A stretch of 23,446 nucleotides of DNA from JAICKN01 sp036491415. Lineage in GTDB: Bacteria; Acidobacteriota; Terriglobia; Terriglobales; Acidobacteriaceae. Below, one piece after another: positions 1-6,188 of the stretch (the stretch's first letter is position 1; each line of letters begins with the position of its first letter). The DNA lies in NCBI GenBank assembly GCA_036491415.1, contig DASXCC010000033.1:1-23446 (forward strand), given 5' to 3'. The translations under genes and the position numbers were made by a program. The notes beneath the pieces were generated by a model that was given only the letters and a program-made list of their open reading frames with translations, ran no database searches and was not told the DNA's origin.

Positions 1-327
1 AAAATTTCCTACAATGTCGGGCATCAACATTTGAGCGAAACCTACGACAAGATTGCTGAGCAAAATTCCAACAATACAGCTATCAACATGGTTGATCTGG
101 CAATCAAACTTGAGCATACAAGTTCTCTTCCTGAGTTTGAAATTTCGCGATTAAGAGATCAAGTGATTGGAAATCGTTTTGGAACATCTGTCTTGAGGCA
201 GATGATTGCTGACTATCTTTATTTGTATCGAGTAAATACCAGAACTGCCCAACGGTTAGGCCAGATGTTCGAGATTGAAGGTGTCACGTCACCTATTTAT
301 TTACTCCCTGACAATAAAAAAGCTTAA
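1..327 (+). CDS. C-terminal fragment of an unidentified protein (5' end outside window)
   Basis: The reading frame is open from base 1 to the TAA at 325-327, so this is most likely the last 108 codons of a longer gene and not a small gene starting at the TTG at 31. No Shine-Dalgarno precedes that TTG. The visible protein is soluble and mostly helical. Recognisable stretches are VIGNRFGTSVLRQMI and YLYRVNTRTAQRLGQ, followed by a short IEGVTSPIYLL tail and a Lys-rich end. I do not recognise the family. The fragment is clearly more AT-rich than the following gene at 969-1412, which may indicate separate ancestry. No function is assigned. Confidence 0.6.
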   Translation, partial: KISYNVGHQHLSETYDKIAEQNSNNTAINMVDLAIKLEHTSSLPEFEISRLRDQVIGNRFGTSVLRQMIADYLYLYRVNTRTAQRLGQMFEIEGVTSPIYLLPDNKKA

Positions 328-631
328 GCAGATCAAGACATAACATATCAAAAAACAACATCACTTTGGGGCGGAGGGCGCACGAAGGTATTGTCAATGG
401 GGAGGAATTACATGCGGCGCGGTATCTACATGGAAGGTCCGGAGATATTTTGATGAGGAGCGTGTCCCATGAGGCGGGTGGGAAGTGAAAAGATAAAAGT
501 ATAAGGATGGATGCCAAGCGCGCGGATTTGAACTGCATCGCGCGGCATGCCCGGATCCTTCGCAGGCCAAAAGAAAGCGGCTCAGGATGACAAGACAGTT
601 GCCGGTTCCCGGTTCCTGGTTGTCGGTTATA

Positions 632-698
632 AAACACAAGGTCTCTCGACTATGTGGATCATTCGTGAAACGAAATGATCCGCTTCGCTCGAGATGAC
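632..698. repeat. Dispersed intergenic repeat, copy B (palindromic)
   Basis: This copy shares AAACAC(A/G)AGGTCTCTCGACT and the ending CTCGAGATGAC with copy C at 814-936. Its core is a near-perfect inverted repeat, GGATCATT (656-663) and AATGATCC (674-681). The arms extend by CGT/ACGA with one extra A. The shape is that of a REP-like hairpin element. Confidence 0.55.
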
Positions 699-741
699 GG
701 AGCATAAGAGAGCTTAGGTGTGAAAGAACTGGAGAAGTTGG

Positions 742-768
742 CGCGGCCTGCGGGCCGCGTTTTTATTT
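742..768 (+). terminator. Intrinsic terminator
   Basis: A 7-bp all-GC stem, CGCGGCC (742-748) and GGCCGCG (753-759), encloses a TGCG loop and is followed by TTTTTATTT. The only plus-strand gene upstream in the window ends at 327, so it would end a long 3' UTR or an unannotated transcript. Confidence 0.75.
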
Positions 769-813
769 GGGGATAACAAGGGCGATCGGCAGGAAAGGTG
801 AGGGCGAGAAATC

Positions 814-936
814 AAACACGAGGTCTCTCGACTGCGTGGATCATTTTTTAGCAACCCTGCGTGGAGCGAATGATCCAGAGCTTGTTCGACTTCGCTCAGG
901 GCAGGCTATGCGTTAACACCTCAAGCTCGAGATGAC
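814..936. repeat. Dispersed intergenic repeat, copy C (palindromic)
   Basis: This copy has the same 5' and 3' boundary words as copy B and the same 8-bp arms, GGATCATT (838-845) and AATGATCC (869-876), but a longer spacer. It also carries a TTCGACTTCGCTCAGG segment inserted before the CTCGAGATGAC end. A shorter relative, with GGATCCTTCG and GCTCAGGATGAC, lies at 553-594. Confidence 0.55.
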
Positions 937-968
937 AATTTTGAAGATGGGATAGGGAAAGAGGCGCG

Positions 969-1412
969 ATGAAGACGTGCAAAGAGCGGGGCGAATGGGC
1001 GGAGTTGTGCTTTATGGCGCGGGCGGCGGAGCGCGGGTATAGCGTGTCGCGTCCGCATGGAGACTCGGCGGCGTACGACGTGGGCGTGGAGGATGCGGGA
1101 AGATTTCTGCGGGTGCAGGTGAAGTCCACGACGTTCCGGAGAAAGGGGTCGTACACGTGCAATGTGACGGGGGCGAGGCGGGAGCGGTATCCGAAGAGCA
1201 AAGTGGATTTTTTCGCGGTGTACCTGGTGCCGATTGATTTGTGGTACATCATTCCCATTGAGGTGATGGAGAAGAATCTGTCACTGAACCTGACTCCGCG
1301 GAAGGGACACAAGTTCGCTCAGTATATGGAGGCGTGGGAGTTGATGCGGGGAGAGCGCGGAATTCCCACCCTGCGAAAATCGCGAAGGGAGGGGCGGCCG
1401 GCAAAACTCTAA
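969..1412 (+). CDS. PD-(D/E)XK endonuclease-like protein, I-Ssp6803I type (group I intron homing endonuclease family)
   Basis: This 147-residue protein has the order of active-site residues of the PD-(D/E)XK homing endonuclease I-Ssp6803I: Glu12 in GEWAEL, Asp37 in AAYDVGV, then Gln50-Val-Lys52 in LRVQVKST. The glutamine in place of the usual acidic residue of the (D/E)XK pair is a hallmark of that family (from memory: D36, Q49 and K51 in I-Ssp6803I). A GAGG Shine-Dalgarno lies four bases before the ATG. I see no group I intron around it, so it is a free-standing copy; such copies are common in acidobacteria. Whether it still cuts DNA, and which site, cannot be told. The C-terminal 20 residues are basic and probably disordered. 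Confidence 0.7.
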   Translation: MKTCKERGEWAELCFMARAAERGYSVSRPHGDSAAYDVGVEDAGRFLRVQVKSTTFRRKGSYTCNVTGARRERYPKSKVDFFAVYLVPIDLWYIIPIEVMEKNLSLNLTPRKGHKFAQYMEAWELMRGERGIPTLRKSRREGRPAKL

Positions 1413-1492
1413 ATCAGAATGACAACGGCGGGCGAGACGCCCATCGCTCCAAGAGGATGGAATAGCAATATTTAAAAGGAACGCATCGTCGA

Positions 1493-2053
1493 TTAGAATT
1501 TGCCGGCGGTGATGCAGGATTGGACTTCGGATTCCACGGAGAAATGCTTTTCGGGATGCGCGGCGAATTCGGAGTCCAGATGATAGGCGTTGATCTCCAG
1601 AGGGATGCCCTCATATCCGCCGCCCTGGAGAAATCCTTCGACATATTTCACGGCGAAGCCGGACAATCCGAGCTTGGAATATTGCACGACGTGAACGAGT
1701 TCGTGAAAGAGCAGGCGGTCGGTGAAGGGCTCGTGGGAAACGATGACGTCCTGAAAGGTAACAGCGGCCATGGAGTTGGAGAAATCGGGAAGCATGGCGG
1801 CATCCAGACCGAAGGAGAGCAGTGTGTCGTAGAAATCGGGATTCGGAATCCGCGCGCCGATGAGCGTGAGCAGCCGGGCGGAATCGAGGATTGCGTCCGG
1901 GAAAAACGGGCGCATGGCGTTCTTTTGTTCGGGCGACAGAGGCGTGGCCGAGGGCAGATATTGGGTGCGCTGCTTGCGGATGAACTCCGAAACTTGATAA
2001 CTGACCCAGGCCATTTCGTTGGGGGAGAGGGTTGGCAGATTTTGTGAAGGCAT
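1493..2053 (-). CDS. HExxH metallopeptidase-like protein (gluzincin-like, possibly DUF4157-related)
   Basis: This 186-residue protein has a clear zinc motif, His117-Glu118-Leu-Val-His121, in FHELVHVVQY. A second conserved block, PLEINAY (Glu153), has the form E-x-x-A-Y and could give the third zinc ligand, as in DUF4157-like gluzincins. The helical N-terminus contains no signal peptide or membrane segment. The HExxH motif shows that this strand is coding, since the overlapping plus-strand frame at 1520-2047 has no motif. No convincing ribosome binding site is visible before the ATG. It stands alone: its neighbours are a convergent endonuclease-like gene and a divergent membrane-protein gene. 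Substrate unknown. Confidence 0.65.
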   Translation of the reverse strand: MPSQNLPTLSPNEMAWVSYQVSEFIRKQRTQYLPSATPLSPEQKNAMRPFFPDAILDSARLLTLIGARIPNPDFYDTLLSFGLDAAMLPDFSNSMAAVTFQDVIVSHEPFTDRLLFHELVHVVQYSKLGLSGFAVKYVEGFLQGGGYEGIPLEINAYHLDSEFAAHPEKHFSVESEVQSCITAGKF

Positions 2054-2132
2054 CGTGTAAGAACTTTATCAGAGCGGGTGAGAAAGAAGCGATGGAGGGC
2101 GCCGGGCCGCCGCTGAAGGTTCGCAATGTGAA

Positions 2133-2162
2133 TGATCTATTTCGATACTGATCTATTTCGAT
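2133..2162. repeat. 14-bp tandem direct repeat in a divergent promoter region
   Basis: TGATCTATTTCGAT occurs at 2133-2146 and again, identically, at 2149-2162, giving a 16-bp period. The second copy runs into the palindrome TCGATCGA. It sits between the divergent genes at 2053 (minus) and 2235 (plus), so it may be a regulator site, or a simple recent duplication. Confidence 0.5.
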
Positions 2163-2234
2163 CGAGATAACAGACCGTAGGCAGCCATGACCGGCCATGT
2201 TAAACTTCTCGGCACTTTTGGGGGAGCAGCGATT

Positions 2235-2945
2235 ATGGCCACACAAGCTATCGTCATCAACAGGCGTTGGGACAGGAAGTTTTATGTCGGGATGGCGGTG
2301 CTGTTCGCCGCAATTATTTTCGCGGGATTCGCGCCCACTTATTTTCTAAGAACACATTTTCACAATCGGGAATTGAGGCCGCTGTTGCAGCTGCATGGGG
2401 CGATCTTTACCTCATGGCTGGTGTTGCTGATCGCGCAAACTTCTCTGGTCGCGGCAAAGCGCACGGACATTCATCGAAAATTGGGCGTAGTAGGCGGAGT
2501 GCTTGCTGCGCTCATGGTTGTCGTCGGATACATTGTCGCGGTCCATGCCGCGCAGCGCGGGGCGGCTCCGTTGGGAATTCCTCCGCTGGCATTTCTGGTA
2601 ATTCCCCTCGGTGATATTTTTACCTTCATTGTTCTCGTCACAGCAGCGCTGATTTATCGTAAGCAGCCGGAAACTCACAAGCGGCTCATGCTGCTGTCAA
2701 CAATTGCGATCCTCGCACCCGGACTGGGGCGACTTCCCTTTGCATTCATCAACGGACCGCTGACTATCTATGCGATCGCCGATGTGATTCTTTTGGGTTG
2801 CGTCCTGTACGACGTTTTCACGCGAAAGCGTGTGCATCCCGCGTACATTTGGGGCGGATTATTTCTGGTACTCTCGCAACCGATACGGCTGGCGCTTGCG
2901 GGAACCCACGCGTGGATATCATTCGCGCAGTGGCTTGCGCGGTAG
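2235..2945 (+). CDS. DUF2306-like multi-helix membrane protein
   Basis: This protein has about 236 residues and seven or so hydrophobic helices. Conserved-looking histidines sit at helix ends: His54 (QLHGAIF), His80 (DIHRKLG) and His148 (ETHKRLM). The HRxLG and HKRLM pattern is that of DUF2306-type proteins, inner-membrane proteins of unknown role. Histidines placed at the membrane edge would suit haem or metal binding, but that is inference. I chose the ATG at 2235 because a GGGGAG Shine-Dalgarno lies about eight bases upstream; the in-frame ATG at 2187 has none. It is transcribed alone. Confidence 0.65.
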   Translation: MATQAIVINRRWDRKFYVGMAVLFAAIIFAGFAPTYFLRTHFHNRELRPLLQLHGAIFTSWLVLLIAQTSLVAAKRTDIHRKLGVVGGVLAALMVVVGYIVAVHAAQRGAAPLGIPPLAFLVIPLGDIFTFIVLVTAALIYRKQPETHKRLMLLSTIAILAPGLGRLPFAFINGPLTIYAIADVILLGCVLYDVFTRKRVHPAYIWGGLFLVLSQPIRLALAGTHAWISFAQWLAR

Positions 2946-3115
2946 AGCGTTTCACCGACGCATCACTCCCTGACGAATTTTGCGACACGAATTTGAAACA
3001 CCAAATTTTAAACACCAAAAGATATCCGAACATTTTTCCCCGTCAAAATAAATGTGCTTACACGATAATTAACCTTCCGCAGACAATTCAGTGACAAATC
3101 ATTACATCGCCGGGC

Positions 3116-3207
3116 ATAGCTTCGGGAGATGCTTTGGCCCCGAGTCGCTGGCCGACGGCTCGGTGCAGAGCTATCTCAGGTGATGGTCACATCCGTGACC
3201 TACTTTT
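3116..3207 (+). promoter_or_regulatory. Structured 5' leader of the TIGR03118 gene; possible riboswitch or attenuator
   Basis: The leader folds into a long hairpin: GAGATGCTTTG (3126-3136) pairs with CAGAGC (3166-3171) and ATCTC (3173-3177), with one bulged T. An inner stem is CCGAG (3140-3144) with CTCGG (3159-3163). A second hairpin, GGTCAC (3185-3190) with GTGACC (3195-3200), is followed by TACTTTT and looks like a weak terminator. ATAGCT (3116-3121) could pair instead with AGCTAT (3169-3174), which excludes the main stem. I could not match it to a known riboswitch class; the fluoride and c-di-GMP consensus motifs are absent. Confidence 0.4.
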
Positions 3208-3220
3208 CAGCGAGGTAATT

Positions 3221-4327
3221 ATGACGATGAAGTCTGCATCCCTGCAAAGGGGATGGGTAGCGGCGCTTGCGCTGTTAATCCTCTCAACATCCGCGTTCGC
3301 GCAACATTACATGCGAGCTGATTTAACAACCGACAAAGCCAGCGTCGCGATGACGGCCCCGAATCTTGACCCGAATTTAGTTAACGGTTGGGGATTATCA
3401 CGTAATTCCACATCGCCTTGGTGGGTCTCTGACAACGGCACCGGAGTGGCAACCTTATATAACGGAGCTGGCGTACCAAATCCGTTGGTCGTCAAAATTC
3501 CGCCTCCGAAAAACAGTTCGAATGCCAATGGTCATCCCACCGGCACCGTATTCAATTACGACACAACTGGATTTCTTATTTCCTCCAAGGCTCCGTTCTT
3601 TATGTTCGTCACGACAGATGGAACGATCTCCGGCTGGAACCCTGCGGTGAATCCGGCCGCTGCCGTTCTCGCGATTGATCACTCGGGCAAATCGGAATAC
3701 ACCGGATGCACTTTGGCCACGAATGAAGCGGGAACTTTTCTGTATGTTGCCGATTTCAAAAGTGGAGAGATCGAGATTTACAACTCGTCCTGGAAGCAAA
3801 TCCATTTGGACGGATGGGCGTTCCGCGATCCGCGAGTTCCGCATGACTTCGCTCCATTCAATGTGCAAAACATCGGCGGAAATCTGGTGGTGACTTACGC
3901 GAAGCAGCAGCATAACAGCCCTGCGGAAGCGGATGGCCCAGGCCTGGGTTTCGTTTCGATTTTTGATTCGCGCGGGCGCTTGCTGCAGCGTTTGGAACAT
4001 GGCAGGTTCTTTAATGCACCGTGGGGAGTTGCATTGGCTCCTTACGATTTCGGCGTATTCAGTCATCGCCTGTTAGTGGGCAATTTGGGAGATGGCACGA
4101 TCCATGCTTTCAATATGCTGACCGGAAGATTCGAAGGCACGCTGGAAGATTCCACCAACAAGCCTATTTCGATTGATGGACTTTGGGCGATTGGTTTTGG
4201 AAGCGGCGCTGCGAGTTCCAGTTCACCCACCACTCTATTTTTCGCTTCAGGACCAAATGAATATGGAGATGGCGTGCTGGGAACATTGGTGCCAACGCCA
4301 ACAGAACAACGTGGGAGTAATGAGTAG
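3221..4327 (+). CDS. Secreted TIGR03118 family protein, probable beta-propeller
   Basis: About 368 residues. It begins with a typical signal peptide: MTMK, then the hydrophobic run WVAALALLILSTSAFA, with cleavage expected after AFA. The mature part has TIGR03118 family hallmarks: LDPNLVNGWGLS, WWVSDNGTGVATLYNGAG, GHPTGTVFNY, FMFVTTDGTISGWNP, FNAPWGVALAP and LLVGNLGDGTIHAF. The repeated strand-turn blocks suggest a beta-propeller fold. The function is not established. The start at 3221 has a CGAGGT Shine-Dalgarno four to five bases upstream and gives the signal peptide; the frame is open further upstream (ATG-less) through the structured leader but that part is not protein-like. No PEP-CTERM anchor is seen at the C-terminus. 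It ends in a strong terminator. Confidence 0.75.
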   Translation: MTMKSASLQRGWVAALALLILSTSAFAQHYMRADLTTDKASVAMTAPNLDPNLVNGWGLSRNSTSPWWVSDNGTGVATLYNGAGVPNPLVVKIPPPKNSSNANGHPTGTVFNYDTTGFLISSKAPFFMFVTTDGTISGWNPAVNPAAAVLAIDHSGKSEYTGCTLATNEAGTFLYVADFKSGEIEIYNSSWKQIHLDGWAFRDPRVPHDFAPFNVQNIGGNLVVTYAKQQHNSPAEADGPGLGFVSIFDSRGRLLQRLEHGRFFNAPWGVALAPYDFGVFSHRLLVGNLGDGTIHAFNMLTGRFEGTLEDSTNKPISIDGLWAIGFGSGAASSSSPTTLFFASGPNEYGDGVLGTLVPTPTEQRGSNE

Positions 4328-4375
4328 GCCTTTGTTTATGTAGTGTCGTTTACTTCATGTCTCGTTTACGAAGAG

Positions 4376-4407
4376 AAGCCGGAGGAACATCCTCCGGCTT
4401 TTTCTTG
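4376..4407 (+). terminator. Intrinsic terminator after the TIGR03118 gene
   Basis: A perfect 11-bp stem, AAGCCGGAGGA (4376-4386) and TCCTCCGGCTT (4390-4400), has an ACA loop and is followed by TTTCTTG. It lies between convergent genes; on the minus strand no T-run follows, so it serves mainly the plus strand. Confidence 0.85.
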
Positions 4408-4435
4408 TTTGCAAATCGCGGAATAATTTGGGAAA

Positions 4436-4912
4436 TCAATTTTCGTCTGGATCGAAGCCTGCTGAACGCAATAGGTGCTTCAATCCTCTTTCACCGCCGG
4501 CGCCGCGTTGCGTGCCGGCAATATTCCCATCTTTATCGATAACCACGTAAATCGGATACGCGGTTGCCGCATACATGGCGGCCAGGTTTGTGTCTTCCGT
4601 CAGAACAATGGGACAGGAACGAGGATGTTGCTCGAGATATTTCTTTACCGTCTTCTTCGACTCGTTCACGTCGATCGCGAGCACAACCAGGCCTTTGCTC
4701 GCGAACTGATTATGAATGCTCTCGACGAGCGGCTCTTCATTCCGGCAATACGGACACCACGTTGTCCAAAATTCCAGCAGAGTTACTTTTCCCTTGATGG
4801 ATGCATTGTTAAAAGTTTCTCCGGTCGTTGTTTTGGCATGAAAGTTGGGAGCGGGTTCTGCGTCGTTGTCCGCCGCTACCAAGACCCTGGGTGAGCAGTA
4901 GTAAAGAAGCAA
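4436..4912 (-). CDS. TlpA/ResA-like thioredoxin-fold protein (WCPYC), possible frameshift in the signal peptide
   Basis: This is an exported thioredoxin-fold protein of the AhpC/TSA-TlpA group. The redox site is Cys53-Pro-Tyr-Cys56 in FWTTWCPYCRNEEP and the cis-proline is Pro120 in TAYPIYVVID. The usual TlpA order is present, from PNFHAKTTTGETF through KVTLLEFW to the C-terminal helix. Such proteins reduce or isomerise periplasmic disulfides; the partner is unknown. The only in-frame start is the TTG at 4912, which gives a short, poor signal sequence. An ATG at 4943 opens a better signal peptide (MSTQHTLSLLFASLLLL) in a different frame that ends at about 4809. One deleted base near 4885-4895 would join the two. 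The gene is therefore a genuine frameshift mutant, a sequence error, or starts at TTG. No Shine-Dalgarno is visible at either start. Confidence 0.75.
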   Translation of the reverse strand: MLLYYCSPRVLVAADNDAEPAPNFHAKTTTGETFNNASIKGKVTLLEFWTTWCPYCRNEEPLVESIHNQFASKGLVVLAIDVNESKKTVKKYLEQHPRSCPIVLTEDTNLAAMYAATAYPIYVVIDKDGNIAGTQRGAGGERGLKHLLRSAGFDPDEN

Positions 4913-5000
4913 ACAGCAAAGAAAGAGTATGCTGCGTAGACATGGCGCGGAATGTTAGCACAATTCGCGGAGTAGTCCAGAATCTTTGGAACTTTTATTC

Positions 5001-5041
5001 CAAAAATATGGCCCCGGAGGATTGTTTGCCATCCGGAGCCA
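5001..5041 (-). terminator. Intrinsic terminator of the Gln-rich protein gene
   Basis: Read on the minus strand, TGGCTCCGGA (5041-5032) pairs with TCCGGGGCCA (5018-5009) with one mismatch, followed by TATTTTTG. It lies about 30 bases past the stop of the gene at 5068-5937. Confidence 0.7.
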
Positions 5042-5067
5042 TGCGGGAGGGGAGGACAGATCAAAAT

Positions 5068-5937
5068 TTAAAAAATGACGTTCAACGCAATGCGGATCCC
5101 GGGATGCACCGGATCGAATAAGTAATAACCATCATCCACATAGTCGATGTAGCAATCGTCGTCATACGACCAATCTGCAGGCCATGCGTCAACAAACTCA
5201 AACGTATATCCGCTGTCCTGGAATTCCGGACGGTTATTGACCATTCTCGGATGACCGGGGTGGAAATGATGTTCGCGGCCGAAGTGCTGCCGGAATCTGT
5301 CATCAGGAATGCGCTGCCGTTGTGAAGCGTGTTCGACGTGACCGCGATTGTCATTGTGGTTGTCATTGCGGGCTTGGGCGCGGGCCTGGTCATCGCGAGC
5401 TTTTTGCTGGTCCTTCGCTTGCTTATCCTGATTTTTCTGCTGCTGCTTGGCTTGCTCCTGTTGCTGCTTCTGATTTTCCTGCGCCTGCTTGTTCTGCTCG
5501 TGGCGCGCCTGATCTTGTTGCTGTTTCGCCTGTTGATCCTGCTGATGCTTGGCCTGGTCTTGCTGATGCCGAGCCTGGTCTTGTTCCTGTTTCTGTTGGT
5601 CCTTGGCTTGGTTTTCCTGGGCCTTCTGTTGGTCCTTTTGCTGATCTTTCATCTGCTGGTCTTGCGCATGCTTTTCCTGATCCTGCGCGTGTTTGTCCTG
5701 GTCCTTTGCAGCCTTTTCCTGCTTGGGAGCTGCTTCCTTGGATGGCTTCACTTCCTGGGCCTTGGGCTCATCCGGCTTGGGCTTGTCGTCCTGGGCGTAA
5801 GAGGGTGCTGCAATTACTGCCAATAACAAAAGGGTGGTGAGAAATGCTCCGAGTATTTTCAAAAGTGCCTCCGTCATATTCATCGCGGTAGCGATGGTCG
5901 CAGGTGCGGTGCGCTGGGCATGGTGTGTTCGTTCCAT
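5068..5937 (-). CDS. Secreted Gln/Lys/Asp-rich low-complexity protein with a conserved C-terminal domain
   Basis: The 289-residue frame has three parts. Residues 19-48 are a signal peptide (from the Met at 19, cleavage after PSYA). Residues 50-200 are a highly charged low-complexity stretch made almost only of Q, K, D, A, E, H and R, with repeats such as DQQKDQQKA and KHQQDQAK, probably an extended helix or coiled coil. Residues 205-289 are a compact domain with RIPDDRFRQHFGREH, PEFQDSGYTFEFVDAWP, and a YVDDGYYLFDPVHPG ending. I recall this C-terminal domain from many acidobacterial secreted proteins; its role is unknown. Translation more likely starts at 5883 or 5877 than at 5937, since those give a normal signal peptide; none of the three has a good Shine-Dalgarno. 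Reading the opposite strand gives a Leu-rich frame that is an artefact of the CAG/CAA-rich composition. Confidence 0.75.
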   Translation of the reverse strand: MERTHHAQRTAPATIATAMNMTEALLKILGAFLTTLLLLAVIAAPSYAQDDKPKPDEPKAQEVKPSKEAAPKQEKAAKDQDKHAQDQEKHAQDQQMKDQQKDQQKAQENQAKDQQKQEQDQARHQQDQAKHQQDQQAKQQQDQARHEQNKQAQENQKQQQEQAKQQQKNQDKQAKDQQKARDDQARAQARNDNHNDNRGHVEHASQRQRIPDDRFRQHFGREHHFHPGHPRMVNNRPEFQDSGYTFEFVDAWPADWSYDDDCYIDYVDDGYYLFDPVHPGIRIALNVIF

Positions 5938-6054
5938 TACATATCCGTAGATGGCGGAGTCGAACGTCGGGTATATCCGTGATCCGGATAATCCATACCG
6001 TATTTCCGAAATTTTTAAAGGGGATTTGTAACTTTTCGTAAGAAGCGGACATCA

Positions 6055-6082
6055 CAAACCTACAGCGGAAGCTGTAGGTTTG
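6055..6082. other. Perfect 12-bp hairpin with GGAA loop
   Basis: CAAACCTACAGC (6055-6066) and GCTGTAGGTTTG (6071-6082) form a perfect stem with a GGAA loop. No T-run follows directly on either strand. It lies between divergent genes, upstream of the peroxiredoxin promoter candidate, so it may be an intergenic repeat element or a regulatory structure. Confidence 0.5.
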
Positions 6083-6104
6083 CTTCCTAAGGAAAATTTT
6101 TCGG

Positions 6105-6133
6105 TTTGCAGTGAGTGATGGAAATTCAATAAT
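6105..6133 (+). promoter_or_regulatory. Candidate sigma-70 promoter of the peroxiredoxin gene
   Basis: TTTGCA (6105-6110) and AATAAT (6128-6133) are separated by 17 bases, matching the consensus at 4 and 5 of 6 positions. The start of transcription would fall near 6140, about 50 bases before the ATG at 6189. Confidence 0.4.
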
Positions 6134-6188
6134 CTTTTCGGAAAATTAAGGATTAATATAGTCTTACGGTTCTAAGGAGGAGATGGAC

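Larger units (their letters stand above)
328..968. other. Gene-free intergenic region with dispersed repeats and one terminator
   Basis: I see no credible coding sequence in these roughly 640 bases; the open frames on the minus strand lack a Shine-Dalgarno, family motifs and consistent composition. The stretch contains three degenerate copies of an intergenic repeat (553-594, 632-698, 814-936) and a strong intrinsic terminator at 742-768, both listed separately. Confidence 0.6.

Noticed and set aside
1520..2047. 175-residue plus-strand frame opposite the HExxH gene.
   Set aside because: No start signal and no motif; the minus strand has HELVHVVQY.
3116..3207. Fluoride or c-di-GMP riboswitch for the TIGR03118 leader.
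   Set aside because: A GGTGATGG word resembles part of the fluoride motif, but the required closing CNCC and the downstream pairing are absent; c-di-GMP core words are also absent.
5322..5840. Long Leu-rich, highly hydrophobic plus-strand frames opposite the Gln-rich gene.
   Set aside because: They are the reverse complement of a CAG/CAA/AAG-rich coding sequence; the minus strand has a signal peptide, a conserved C-terminal domain and a terminator.
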